A DNA stretch of 19,491 bases from Myxococcales bacterium UBA1238 (GCA_002309015.1 DBWM01000051.1:515-20005); one strand, 5' to 3'. Numbered from the stretch's first letter, positions 1-7,323 are shown. Notes: generated from the letters alone by a model not told the origin. Numbers and translations are program-made.

Positions 1-440
1 CGGGTTTCCCTTATCTCCCTGCAAAAGATCTTGTAAATCAGAAGAAGATTTCGAGAAAAAATGACAACCTACTATCAGTCCACAAAGATCCTCCATTCTC
101 AAAAGAAAACCTTTCCCAGAATTTCCTCAATATTCAACTCTTCACCTAGGATCATTTTTTAAATTCATGAGTTCATCTATAAATTGATTCTAAACCCTCC
201 CCAATTTTTCTCCAACCCTCTCCAAAATTCCCACAACCCTCTCCAAAAATCTCACCAGCACCTCTATTCACCCCAAAAATCCACCCTAAAAGAAAGAAGA
301 AGATCCCCAAAATCCAGTCGATCTTCCTCAAAAATGAATCATGATTCAATAAAAATAGCCCCTCATTCCATCATCCCCACTAAAATCCATCTCAAAAATT
401 CCATATTCCCCCAAAATCCATCCTTCATCTCCTCCCCCCT
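1..440. repeat. Repeat copy A (truncated by window start), gene-free
   Basis: The first 37 bases are identical to 1769-1805. The similarity continues in blocks: a shared tract around caaaagaaaacct, and a shared CACCCTAAA tract followed by a hairpin near 296-329. From about 180 to 440 the plus strand is strongly C/A/T-rich, with recurring CCCCAAAA and CCACAACCCTC words also seen in 1900-2140. The copy lies directly after the stop of the minus-strand lipoprotein gene (441). The window begins inside what would be the right arm of the hairpin seen complete at 1738-1791. An open frame at 184-531 is a by-product of this low-complexity composition and is not annotated. Confidence 0.7.
288..329 (-). 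terminator. Probable terminator after the 441-1256 lipoprotein gene
   Basis: Read on the minus strand, GAGGAAGATC (from 320-329) pairs with GATCTTCTTC (from 296-305) across a 14-nt loop, and TTTCTTTT follows. All ten pairs form if one is a G-U wobble; on the plus strand that pair would be an A-C mismatch, which favours minus-strand transcription. It lies about 110 nt downstream of the lipoprotein stop codon. The U tract is interrupted by one C, so it is weaker than its counterpart at 2056-2098. Confidence 0.55.
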
Positions 441-1256
441 TCAATGGACTCCCGGAAATTGCTTGCGGATCACATCCGCATTCTTTTCGATCTTTTCCAT
501 CTCCTTGAATGCATTTTCACCCGCAACGTGAAGGATATCCAGTCGGGGATGGCTGGCATATTGTTTTGAAAGCTCTCTGACACGCGCGCTGCAGCCCATC
601 GCCAGGGCGTGATAGGCGCTTGAATTGAGGTAGCTGTAACCAATATATGGATCGTTGGGGTTCCAGCAGGATGGCTGATCGAAAGCTGCGCATCGATAGA
701 GGTAGTCTTCCATTTCGCGGATCACCGATCGATCTTTCTGAGGCATCAGATGATCGCGCATCAGATAATAACCTAATCCCTGGATCATCCATAAAGCGCG
801 CCAAAATGTCTGTCGATCTTCCTTGACCTTCTGTCCATCGATGTCTTTCACTGCCTGAAGATGCTTTTTTGCATCCTCAATCTGGCCATAAAGCCCGATG
901 ATTTCGTAAGCCAATCCCTGTAATTTGCCTTGATCCCAAGACATCATATCGCGATCGATCGGTGAAAGGTCGATGCTTAAGACACGGTAGGCAAACTCAA
1001 GGATTTGCTGATGATTCTGCAAGCCCGCCTGCTGGATCAATTGAGACTGCCCGATGAGCGCCGCATCCGGTTGGCGCAGGAACAAAAGTTCATCATAAGT
1101 GATCGGCCAATCGTCCGGGACCGGGTAAGGAATGGCCTCAACAGTTCCGACAGGCTCCTCTTCCGAAATGATCGGATCGCTCTTTTGGGGTGCAGGTTTT
1201 GCTTTACATCCACAAAGAGCGAGCAATAAAATCAAAAAAATGAGTCTACAAAGCAC
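441..1256 (-). CDS. Putative lipoprotein, helical, function unknown
   Basis: A 271-residue protein with a short Leu/Ile-rich signal segment ending in the lipobox-like L14-C15-G16-C17, so C17 is the probable lipidated residue. A Pro/Glu-rich linker (about 18-50) follows, then a mostly helical body with several Trp, Tyr and Cys residues. I do not recognise a family; the helical pattern around 85-145 is faintly TPR-like but no repeat can be defended. The start is GTG at 1254-1256, supported by an AAGGAG ribosome site (minus strand of 1264-1269) seven bases upstream. The gene stands alone: more than 900 bases of repeat-rich DNA precede it, and repeat copy A with a probable terminator follows it. 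It is probably an outer- or inner-membrane-anchored periplasmic protein, inferred from the lipobox alone. Confidence 0.75.
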   Translation of the reverse strand: MLCRLIFLILLLALCGCKAKPAPQKSDPIISEEEPVGTVEAIPYPVPDDWPITYDELLFLRQPDAALIGQSQLIQQAGLQNHQQILEFAYRVLSIDLSPIDRDMMSWDQGKLQGLAYEIIGLYGQIEDAKKHLQAVKDIDGQKVKEDRQTFWRALWMIQGLGYYLMRDHLMPQKDRSVIREMEDYLYRCAAFDQPSCWNPNDPYIGYSYLNSSAYHALAMGCSARVRELSKQYASHPRLDILHVAGENAFKEMEKIEKNADVIRKQFPGVH

Positions 1257-1379
1257 GAGAAGACTCCTTCATTTATGGGATGATGTTTTTGGTTTTGGAT
1301 GATTGTGAGTGATAAGTCTATAAAATGCAATCAGTTAGGTTAAATTTAGGCAGTTTTTATAAACAAAACCAATTAATCC
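1257..1379. other. Upstream region of the lipoprotein gene
   Basis: AT-rich DNA between repeat copy B and the GTG start at 1256. It should carry the gene's promoter, but I see no hexamer pair good enough to call. The only clear signal is the AAGGAG ribosome site at 1264-1269 (minus strand). Confidence 0.3.
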
Positions 1380-1737
1380 GGTCGTATTAAAGAAGCATCC
1401 CCAGAATTCGAGGCTCCCCTTCTGTCACGCGCTCCGCGCGTTCCACATTCCCCGGTCTGGACGGCTGTTTGCGCTCGATGCTTCTTGAAAAACAGACAAA
1501 CTTTCTCCTCAAATGAATCCAGATCTTTCATCAACAAAGACTCCCTACCACTCAGATGCCCCACAGGGCCCAGCCCTCTGACTGAGCGAAGCGAAGGCAG
1601 ACCTGGGCCCTGAAGAGATCTCCGATCCTTCACGCCTCTCCCAAAATGATCTCCCATGGGTCCAGGGGGCGACCCAGATCGCCTTCAAATCACCAACGCC
1701 CAAAGAGCCCCCTGGGCGGCTGGGAAAGGATAAGGGG

Positions 1738-1791
1738 TGCAGGGGGTTAAGGGAAACCCGCCCGCAAGCGGGTTTCCCTTATCTCCCTGCA
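1738..1791. repeat. Large hairpin: 24-bp stem, 6-nt loop
   Basis: Arms at 1738-1761 and 1768-1791 are reverse complements at 22 of 24 positions. The inner 14 pairs are perfect, including GGGAAACCCGC with GCGGGTTTCCC, around the loop CCGCAA. No U tract follows on either strand, so it does not look like a simple terminator. It resembles the core of a REP-like or MITE-like element. The right arm recurs at the very start of the window, and an eroded equivalent is visible near 10870-10975. Confidence 0.75.
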
Positions 1792-2055
1792 AAAGATCTT
1801 GTAAAAAATTGGAAGGTTTCGAGAGAAAATAGTAATGATCCATCGCCCAATCAGAATCATCTATAATCAAAAGAAAACCTTCTCCACCCTCACCAAGATC
1901 CTCCACTCTTCCCCCAAGATCCTCCATAAAAACCAGTCCAACATCCCCAACTAAATCCACAACCCTCCCCAAAATTTCCACAACCCTCAACTATTTTCTC
2001 AAAACCATCCCCAAAATTTCCACAATCCCCTCCACCCAAACAAAAACTTCACCCT

Positions 2056-2098
2056 AAAAAAAAGAGGAGGATCCCCAAAATTCAGGCGATCCTCCTCT
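2056..2098 (-). terminator. Intrinsic terminator of the mre/rod/thioredoxin operon
   Basis: On the minus strand, AGAGGAGGATC pairs perfectly with GATCCTCCTCT (2088-2098 with 2063-2073; 11 bp, 14-nt loop), followed immediately by a run of T (complement of the A-run at 2056-2063, whose last base is in the stem). It lies about 60 nt past the thioredoxin stop, in the right orientation to end the long minus-strand operon. The same hairpin with one compensatory pair change sits at 288-329. Confidence 0.75.
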
Positions 2099-2138
2099 CA
2101 AAACACTCCCCAATCCCCGAAACTACCACCATCCCCCC

Positions 2139-2156
2139 AAAAACGCCTGAAAGGCG
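2139..2156 (-). terminator. Minor terminator-like hairpin directly after thioredoxin
   Basis: On the minus strand CGCCT-TTC-AGGCG is followed by TTTTT and then a G run, starting a few bases past the thioredoxin stop. The stem is only 5 bp, so this may be an auxiliary or chance structure; the hairpin at 2056-2098 is the better terminator. Confidence 0.35.
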
Positions 2157-2159
2157 CCT

Positions 2160-2495
2160 TCAATTTTGCGCGATAGCGTCCTCAATCATCTGCACCATTC
2201 GGCCTTCGACATCGCGGGGGACGCCGATCATCTGATCGCTCACTTCTCCGTTGGAGAACATCAGGACGGTGGGCAGGGTCATCACGCCGTAGCGGGTGGC
2301 GGCGTCGGGATTTTCTTCGACGTTCATCTTAAAAACCTTGACCTTGCCTTCATATTGGGTGGCCAGGCGCTCTACGATGGGGCCCAAAGCCTTGCAAGGG
2401 CCGCACCAGGGGCCCCAAAAGTCAACCAGGACCGGTAAATCGGTGTCATACAACTCGTCGTCAAAGCGATCGTCCGTCAATTCAATCTCGGTCAT
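2160..2495 (-). CDS. trxA: Thioredoxin
   Basis: A 111-residue thioredoxin, close to the usual length of about 105-110. The redox site W30-C31-G32-P33-C34 is intact, with the buried D25 before it and the cis-proline P75 in TLP. It reduces protein disulfides in the cytoplasm using electrons from thioredoxin reductase (family knowledge). There is no signal peptide. The frame is open to 2555, but ATG at 2493-2495 is chosen: it has AAAGGA seven bases upstream and gives the canonical N-terminus, while the 20 extra residues are basic and unlike the family. It follows rodA by 76 nt on the same strand and is followed by terminator hairpins, so it is probably the last gene of the cell-shape operon. Whether this is the cell's main thioredoxin or a second copy cannot be told from here. 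Confidence 0.93.
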   Translation of the reverse strand: MTEIELTDDRFDDELYDTDLPVLVDFWGPWCGPCKALGPIVERLATQYEGKVKVFKMNVEENPDAATRYGVMTLPTVLMFSNGEVSDQMIGVPRDVEGRMVQMIEDAIAQN

Positions 2496-2502
2496 CGAAA
2501 AA

Positions 2503-2508
2503 TCCTTT
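2503..2508 (-). promoter_or_regulatory. Ribosome binding site deciding the thioredoxin start
   Basis: AAAGGA on the minus strand, seven bases before ATG 2493-2495. It supports the 111-residue form over a start at 2555. Confidence 0.6.
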
Positions 2509-2571
2509 CTCGTTTTGAACGTTTGATGGAACCTTCGAGGTTTCTTGAACCCCATCCCTGAAAATCTGACG

Positions 2572-3666
2572 TTAAAAGACTGTACGCCGCAAATGAATGT
2601 TGAGCAGCAGGCCCATGGCGACCATCACCGTCCATACGGAGGTGCCGCCGTAGCTCAGCAGCGGTAAAGTCACTCCTGTAACGGGCAACAGATTGAGTAC
2701 CATGCCCATGTTCATGACCACCTGCCAGAAAATGAGTGCCGCTACGCCTACGCAAACGTGACCCCCGAAGCGATCCCGGGCCATGGCGGCACTGCGCAGC
2801 GCATTCAAGATGATGCCCAGGTAAATGCCCAGCAAAAGCAGACCCCCAACGAAGCCCTGCTCTTCTGCCAGGTTGGCAAACGCAAAATCGGTGTGGCTTT
2901 CGGGGAGAAATCCGCCTGCAACCTGGGTCCCTTCTCCATGTCCTTTGCCCAGCAACTGGCCCGATCCGACCGCAACCCTCGATTGCGCTGCATGCCAGCC
3001 GGATCCCAGGCGATCGGCTCTGCCGTCGACCAGAGTCAGGATGCGGTCGCGCTGATAATCCCTCAATCCGAACTGCCACATGAGCGGCGCCGCTATGAGC
3101 CCCATGACCAAAAGGCCCACCAATGCGCGGCGATCAAAACGTTCGTACGCGAGCATTGAACCGCTGATGAATAACAGCATTAAGGTGTGGCCCAAATCAG
3201 GTTCATTGATGATCAAAAACATCGGAATCCCGACCAGCAGGGCTACGGGGACTAAATCTTTTAAAGTATAGCCCCCAGGGCGTGGATTCTTCTGGAACCA
3301 GCCTGCAAGGGTCAGGATCACCGCTAATTTGGCGAGCTCCGACGGCTGAAACCCAAAGAATCCGAGATCCAGCCATCTTTTTGAACCGTTCACCACCTTG
3401 CCCACGATTAAAACCAGCACCAAAGACAGCACCACCCCCACATAAAACAGAGGCACCAGGCGCTGCAGATTGCGATAATCCACCGCCGCCACTGCCGCCA
3501 TCAGCACGAGGCCGATCCCCATGAACCACAACTGGTCGATATGGTATGAACGCCCTGTACCCCGCGCTGACGAATGGAGGTTATAGATAGACACCGCACA
3601 AAGCGCGAGCACCAGCAGGATTTGCAACCAATCGATCCGACCGATCGCCTTCCCAAAATGGCTCAT
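2572..3666 (-). CDS. rodA: RodA, SEDS-family peptidoglycan glycosyltransferase
   Basis: A 364-residue polytopic inner-membrane protein (E. coli RodA is 370). It polymerises lipid II into glycan strands for lateral wall growth, paired with the class B transpeptidase PBP2. Family landmarks in order: KRWLDLGFFGFQPSE at 96-110, INEPDLGHT at 153-161, and LPESHTDFAFANLAEEQG at 254-271, which contains D260, equivalent to the essential E. coli D262. The C-terminal block LLPVTGVTLPLLSYGG spans 326-341. About ten hydrophobic segments are visible. The start is ATG 3664-3666, which gives a standard SEDS N-terminus; its ribosome site is weak. It lies 191 nt downstream of mrdA and 76 nt upstream of thioredoxin on the same strand. 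Nothing essential is missing. Confidence 0.95.
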   Translation of the reverse strand: MSHFGKAIGRIDWLQILLVLALCAVSIYNLHSSARGTGRSYHIDQLWFMGIGLVLMAAVAAVDYRNLQRLVPLFYVGVVLSLVLVLIVGKVVNGSKRWLDLGFFGFQPSELAKLAVILTLAGWFQKNPRPGGYTLKDLVPVALLVGIPMFLIINEPDLGHTLMLLFISGSMLAYERFDRRALVGLLVMGLIAAPLMWQFGLRDYQRDRILTLVDGRADRLGSGWHAAQSRVAVGSGQLLGKGHGEGTQVAGGFLPESHTDFAFANLAEEQGFVGGLLLLGIYLGIILNALRSAAMARDRFGGHVCVGVAALIFWQVVMNMGMVLNLLPVTGVTLPLLSYGGTSVWTVMVAMGLLLNIHLRRTVF

Positions 3667-3857
3667 CTCTACTTCTCACCCTGTAAGCTGGGCTTCAGGT
3701 CAGCAAACTCCGCCTGAAATCAGGGCCCGATGCCCTAAACGCCCAAAAACCTTCTTTGAAAACAGGCGATCCTTGCCGAACGGCCCAAAAACGTTCCCTG
3801 CGCAGGCCCCACCGCTCTGCGTTTTCAAAAAAGGGATTGAAAAGAAAAAAGCTGGCT
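3667..3857. other. Unusually long mrdA-rodA spacer
   Basis: 191 nt between two genes that are often nearly adjacent. It holds an exact 10-nt direct repeat GCCCAAAAAC (3741-3750 and 3783-3792, 42 bp apart), an inverted pair TTTGAAAAC/GTTTTCAAA (3755-3763 with 3821-3829) and the palindrome CCTGCGCAGG (3797-3806). No convincing promoter or U-tailed terminator was seen. Confidence 0.4.
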
Positions 3858-5771
3858 TTACGGATAATTGCGGCGCTTCGGCGGCGTATAGGTGGCCGTC
3901 GTGCTGAAAACGGGCTCGATCCGCTGGTGATAGCCTTCCAAAATGGCGCGCGCCACAGGGGCCGCGTCTTTTCCGCCGCCTCCACCATGCTCCAGGAAAA
4001 CCACCACCACCAAACGAGGCGACTCCGCCGGTGCAAAGCCTGCAAACCACGCGTGATCGCGATCCTTAAAGCGCTTGACGTTCTCGGTCAAAGGCCCGCG
4101 CTGGATCTCCCTGACCTGTGCGGTCCCCGTCTTGCCTGCGACGACAACCCCCGGTATCGCGGCGGAATGCCCCGTGCCCTGATTGGGATCGTTCACCACG
4201 CGAATGAGGCCGGTATTGATCATCGCGATATGCTCCGGCTTCGCGTTGAGATTGCCCCGCACCTGGGCGTCGTACCGCGTCACTTCGTTGCCTTCTTCCG
4301 TCAGCACGCGCTGGACCACCCTCGGTTCGTAGACGGTGCCCCCGTTCGCAAGGGCGGAAAACGCCGTTGCAAGCTGAACCGGGGAGACCATGACGGCCCC
4401 CTGGCCTATCGCCGTGGAGAGCGCCAGGCCGTGCTGGAACCCGCCCGCCGTATGCTTCTCGTGGTACGCCTTCGTGGGCACGATCCCCGCCGATTCACCG
4501 TTGATCCCCAGGCCCGGTTTGGTTCCGAACCCAAAACGCTCGGCGTAGGTCGCCATTTTATCGATGCCGAGCTGCTCGCCCAGACGGTAGAAATACACAT
4601 CCGCGGAGGCCGCCAGCGCGCCGTAGAGATCGACCTTGCCGTGACCGGCGCGCTTATAGCAGTGGAAGATGCGGTTTCCGTATTCGTAGTAGCCAGGGGA
4701 TTCGATGAGCTGGTTGGGATCTAAAATGCCCTCTTCGAGGGCAGCTAAAGCGGCGACCACCTTGTAAACGGAGCCGGGGAAATAGGATTGCACGCTCTTG
4801 TCGAACATGGGGTTGTAGGGGCTCTCGTCCACCTGGCGCTTGGCTTCAGGCGTCAGGCGGCCCGACCAGGCGTTGGGGTCGAACCCCGGCTTTGAAACCA
4901 TCCCCAGAATCTCGCCGTTGCGGGGATCCATCAATACGGCGGCCCCCGACTCGTAACGCGACATCGAGTTCAGCAGCAAACGCTGAACCTCCGCATCGAC
5001 CGTCAGCTGGATGTCCATCCCGCGCTGGGGTTCCCTGCGCACCGCCTGCTTTTCGAGCGCCCGCTCGGCCCAGGGCATGTTGTCGGCCTTGGCGCCCCTC
5101 GCGTCGACGATGTAGCGCTCAAAACCGTCCTCGCCGCGCAGCAATTCCTCGTAGCGCCTCTCCAGTCCCGAACGCCCGATCAAAGAATCGGCGGTGTAGC
5201 GGTTCTGCCCCTCGAGCTCCTCTCGGCGCGGCTTGCCCATGTAACCCAGCAAATGCGCGCCGATCTCGCCGTAAGGGTATTCGCGCTGATAGCGCACCTG
5301 GATCGAAATGCCGTCAACCTGCGCCCGCAACGCTTCCGCCTGCGCCACCTTTTTGCGATCGATGTCGCGCGACACCAGAATGGAGCGCTGCCGCCACATG
5401 CCGCGAGGTTCCTCGATGCGCTCCCGAAGCCTTAAGGCGTCGAGCTCGTCGATCTGCAACACGTCCCGCAAGCCCGTCAGCAGGCCCTCAATATCGCGCA
5501 CGCGACCGGGGATCACATAGAGATCAAAGGAAGGCCGGTTGATCGCGAGCACGCGCCCCTGGCGATCGAGGATGGTGCCCCGGTTGGCCGGAAGTTTGGT
5601 CGAGCGCGCAAAATTTCGAATCGAAGAATCGTGAAGTTCATCCCCTTCGATGAGCTGCAACTGCCCAAGGCGCAGCACCAGCACGCCGATGGTCGCCAGG
5701 ACGATCCACATCAGGCGACGCACCCGCGCTTGATAACCGCTCGCAGAGGAATCGAGATACACGCGCGACAT
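3858..5771 (-). CDS. mrdA: Penicillin-binding protein 2, elongasome DD-transpeptidase
   Basis: A 637-residue class B PBP (E. coli PBP2 is 633) that cross-links new peptidoglycan during elongation with RodA. One membrane segment lies at about 20-40. The PBP-dimer domain follows, with RGTILDRQGRVLA at 64-76 and YPYGEIGAHLLGY at 165-177. The transpeptidase domain (about 270-615) has all three active-site motifs: S334-V-Y-K337 with nucleophile S334, S389-A-D391 (the SxD form normal for PBP2), and K547-T-G-T550. The start ATG 5769-5771 places a short cytoplasmic tail before the membrane segment; its ribosome site is weak, and M21 would begin inside the membrane segment. It follows mreD by 170 nt, where a possible secondary promoter lies, and precedes rodA. 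The C-terminus ends shortly after the domain, as is usual. Confidence 0.95.
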   Translation of the reverse strand: MSRVYLDSSASGYQARVRRLMWIVLATIGVLVLRLGQLQLIEGDELHDSSIRNFARSTKLPANRGTILDRQGRVLAINRPSFDLYVIPGRVRDIEGLLTGLRDVLQIDELDALRLRERIEEPRGMWRQRSILVSRDIDRKKVAQAEALRAQVDGISIQVRYQREYPYGEIGAHLLGYMGKPRREELEGQNRYTADSLIGRSGLERRYEELLRGEDGFERYIVDARGAKADNMPWAERALEKQAVRREPQRGMDIQLTVDAEVQRLLLNSMSRYESGAAVLMDPRNGEILGMVSKPGFDPNAWSGRLTPEAKRQVDESPYNPMFDKSVQSYFPGSVYKVVAALAALEEGILDPNQLIESPGYYEYGNRIFHCYKRAGHGKVDLYGALAASADVYFYRLGEQLGIDKMATYAERFGFGTKPGLGINGESAGIVPTKAYHEKHTAGGFQHGLALSTAIGQGAVMVSPVQLATAFSALANGGTVYEPRVVQRVLTEEGNEVTRYDAQVRGNLNAKPEHIAMINTGLIRVVNDPNQGTGHSAAIPGVVVAGKTGTAQVREIQRGPLTENVKRFKDRDHAWFAGFAPAESPRLVVVVFLEHGGGGGKDAAPVARAILEGYHQRIEPVFSTTATYTPPKRRNYP

Positions 5772-5849
5772 TCGAAAAATTCAACCTAACCGGTTCATAC
5801 CCCAGTCAATGAACAGGGCTAAAGACCGCGGCAAATTAGCAGTTCAATG

Positions 5850-5878
5850 CTTATCTGCCAAGCGTTATCGGTTTTCAA
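5850..5878 (-). promoter_or_regulatory. Candidate internal promoter before mrdA
   Basis: On the minus strand TTGAAA (5873-5878), a 17-nt spacer and GATAAG (5850-5855), with 5 of 6 and 4 of 6 matches to the sigma-70 consensus. It sits in the 170-nt mreD-mrdA gap, about 80 bp before the mrdA start. Such hexamer pairs can arise by chance. Confidence 0.3.
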
Positions 5879-5941
5879 AAGATGTTTTTTTGTAGTCATT
5901 TCTCGCACATCTGATTTCATTTCATGAGAGAGAAAAGGCTT

Positions 5942-6448
5942 TTAAAACACTTCCGAATCAATTTTCTTCTCAGTGAACTTATCGATCAGTCCAAAGAGAG
6001 GCAAAAGTAAAGGTGCTGCAATGACAGACATCACTATGCGAGGCACCAGAAGATCACCCAGACGATCCGTCAGCAAGGCATTGCCGCCAAACAGCCGACT
6101 CACCAGGAATGCCAGCAAAAGCGCCAGAAATCCGCCAAACAAGCCGATCAGCAGATAGCCAAAGAAGCCCTGGAACCGCACTCTGCGCGCTGTGACTGCC
6201 GACACATAAAACAGCAATACAGCGTACAGCATGTGTAATCCAACCGATGAGCCACCAAAGGCATCCGCCAAAAGACCGATCAACAGCGCCTGCACGGGTC
6301 CTGATTCCAAAGAACGCGCCATCCCCAGCCACAAAATGAGCAGCGACACCAGATCCGGCGCCCAGCTGTCGATTAAAAAGGCTTCCCGCAAAAAGAGTTC
6401 CAGGCTCAGGAGGGCCAGGGACATCAAAATGGGCAGAATGAACCTCAC
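5942..6448 (-). CDS. mreD: MreD, rod-shape-determining membrane protein
   Basis: A 168-residue, highly hydrophobic protein of typical MreD length (E. coli 162) with about five to six membrane segments. It carries the family-like DSWAPDLVSLLILWLGM (27-43) and ADAFGGSSVGLHMLYAVL (61-78). MreD belongs to the elongasome with MreC, PBP2 and RodA at the inner membrane. Primary sequence is poorly conserved, so the call rests on hydropathy, the ADAF-G-LG-type motif and its place after mreC. The start is GTG 6446-6448, overlapping the mreC TGA (6445-6447) as GTGA, which implies translational coupling. Confidence 0.9.
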   Translation of the reverse strand: MRFILPILMSLALLSLELFLREAFLIDSWAPDLVSLLILWLGMARSLESGPVQALLIGLLADAFGGSSVGLHMLYAVLLFYVSAVTARRVRFQGFFGYLLIGLFGGFLALLLAFLVSRLFGGNALLTDRLGDLLVPRIVMSVIAAPLLLPLFGLIDKFTEKKIDSEVF

Positions 6449-7323
6449 TGTTCGTCCTCAAACTCCAGCGCACCGCCGCGCTCATTCAGTCCTGTGGTGC
6501 CCAGCACGATCAACACTTCGTCCAAAGCCCCCAAATCGATGGCAGGCCGAATCAGCACGCGCTGAAACGTGCCGCTCCCCGCTTCGCCCACCTCGATGAC
6601 CTCACCCAGCACCAAACCTCGCGGATAGCGGCCTTCGTCGCCCGTCGTCAGCACGCGCTCACCTTTCACGGCCGGACGCTCACCCTGCAAAAACTCCAGG
6701 CGCGCCGTATATTCCCCGCGATCGCCGGTCCCATTCGCCACACCTCTCGCACGGGAATCTTCGAGCACCACGTCCACCGCGCTTCGGGGATCCGTCACCA
6801 GCAGCACCTCGGCGCGACTCCCCATCACCAGACGGATTTGGCCCACCACGCCGCCCGTCGCGAGCACCGGCATCCCTGGCTCGATCGACGAAGAATCGCC
6901 GATATCGATCACCAGCCCCAGCACGCGAAAAATCGAGCTGTTGCCCTGCGAAACCACGCGGGCGGCCTGCAGCCGCAAATCTTTACGGCTGTCGGCCAAA
7001 TCGAGCAAACGTCGCAGACGCTCGTTTTCAACCCGCAAGTCCGCTGTCTGCATCACTTTTTCTTTTAATTCATTGATCTCGGCCTGCAGGCGGTCTTTTT
7101 CAAAACTGACCTCGGTCAGCGCCACGTAATGAATCCAAAGATTATGCACCGAACGCCCGGCTGAGCCCACGACGCCGCGCCAGGGTGACAACGCCGCAAA
7201 AATCGCACTTCCGAAGGGACCTGCCCCAACCTTGCGGCCATCCCCCAGGATCGCCAGCAACGACAGGGTGATCGTCACGACTGCGACCAAAAAGACTCGT
7301 CGCGGCGAGGAGCTGGCGATCAT
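6445..7323 (-). CDS. mreC: MreC, rod-shape-determining protein
   Basis: A 292-residue bitopic protein. One membrane anchor lies at about 10-27, followed by a coiled coil at about 72-110 with heptad-like Leu/Val/Ile and many charged residues (family: dimerisation). A periplasmic beta-barrel domain at about 115-277 contains the typical VLATGGVVGQI (153-163), VTDPRSAVDVVLE (176-188) and YPRGLVLGEV (233-242). MreC links cytoplasmic MreB filaments to PBP2 and stimulates the PBP2-RodA synthase. The start is ATG 7321-7323. The gene lies 54 nt after mreB and its stop overlaps the mreD start by four bases. The acidic tail after about 278 is short; the protein appears complete. Confidence 0.95.
   Translation of the reverse strand: MIASSSPRRVFLVAVVTITLSLLAILGDGRKVGAGPFGSAIFAALSPWRGVVGSAGRSVHNLWIHYVALTEVSFEKDRLQAEINELKEKVMQTADLRVENERLRRLLDLADSRKDLRLQAARVVSQGNSSIFRVLGLVIDIGDSSSIEPGMPVLATGGVVGQIRLVMGSRAEVLLVTDPRSAVDVVLEDSRARGVANGTGDRGEYTARLEFLQGERPAVKGERVLTTGDEGRYPRGLVLGEVIEVGEAGSGTFQRVLIRPAIDLGALDEVLIVLGTTGLNERGGALEFEDEQ

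Larger units (their letters stand above)
1380..2143. repeat. Repeat copy B: long structured intergenic element
   Basis: A gene-free stretch in two parts. The first (about 1380-1800) is rich in inverted repeats: AAGAAGCATC/GATGCTTCTT (1390-1399 with 1477-1486), ACGCGC-TCC-GCGCGT (1427-1441), CAGGGCCCAG/CTGGGCCCTG (1564-1573 with 1603-1612), and the large hairpin at 1738-1791. The second (1800-2143) is the C/A-rich, strand-asymmetric tract shared with 1-440. Bases 1769-1805 match 1-37 exactly. Blocks around 1567-1605 and 1724-1790 recur, diverged, at 10701-10980. The element abuts the thioredoxin stop at 2160. Open frames at 1373-1657 and 1685-1990 have no family resemblance or ribosome site that I can see and are treated as chance. 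Confidence 0.7.

Noticed and set aside
184..531. Open plus-strand frame of 115 codons
   Set aside because: It lies in a C/A-rich low-complexity repeat, is Pro/Ser/Asn/Lys-biased, has no ribosome site and overlaps the lipoprotein gene antisense.
1373..1990. Two minus-strand open frames in repeat copy B
   Set aside because: They cover hairpin-rich repeat DNA, share no recognisable family and are not preserved in copies A or C.
2496..2555. N-terminal extension of thioredoxin
   Set aside because: ATG 2493-2495 has a good ribosome site and gives the canonical start; the extension is unlike thioredoxins.
3756..4724. 322-codon plus-strand frame opposite mrdA
   Set aside because: It is an antisense shadow of a GC-rich conserved gene; no ribosome site or family signature, Arg/His-biased composition.
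4892..5542. 216-codon plus-strand frame opposite mrdA
   Set aside because: It is an antisense shadow with extreme Arg/Ser/Pro/Ala bias.
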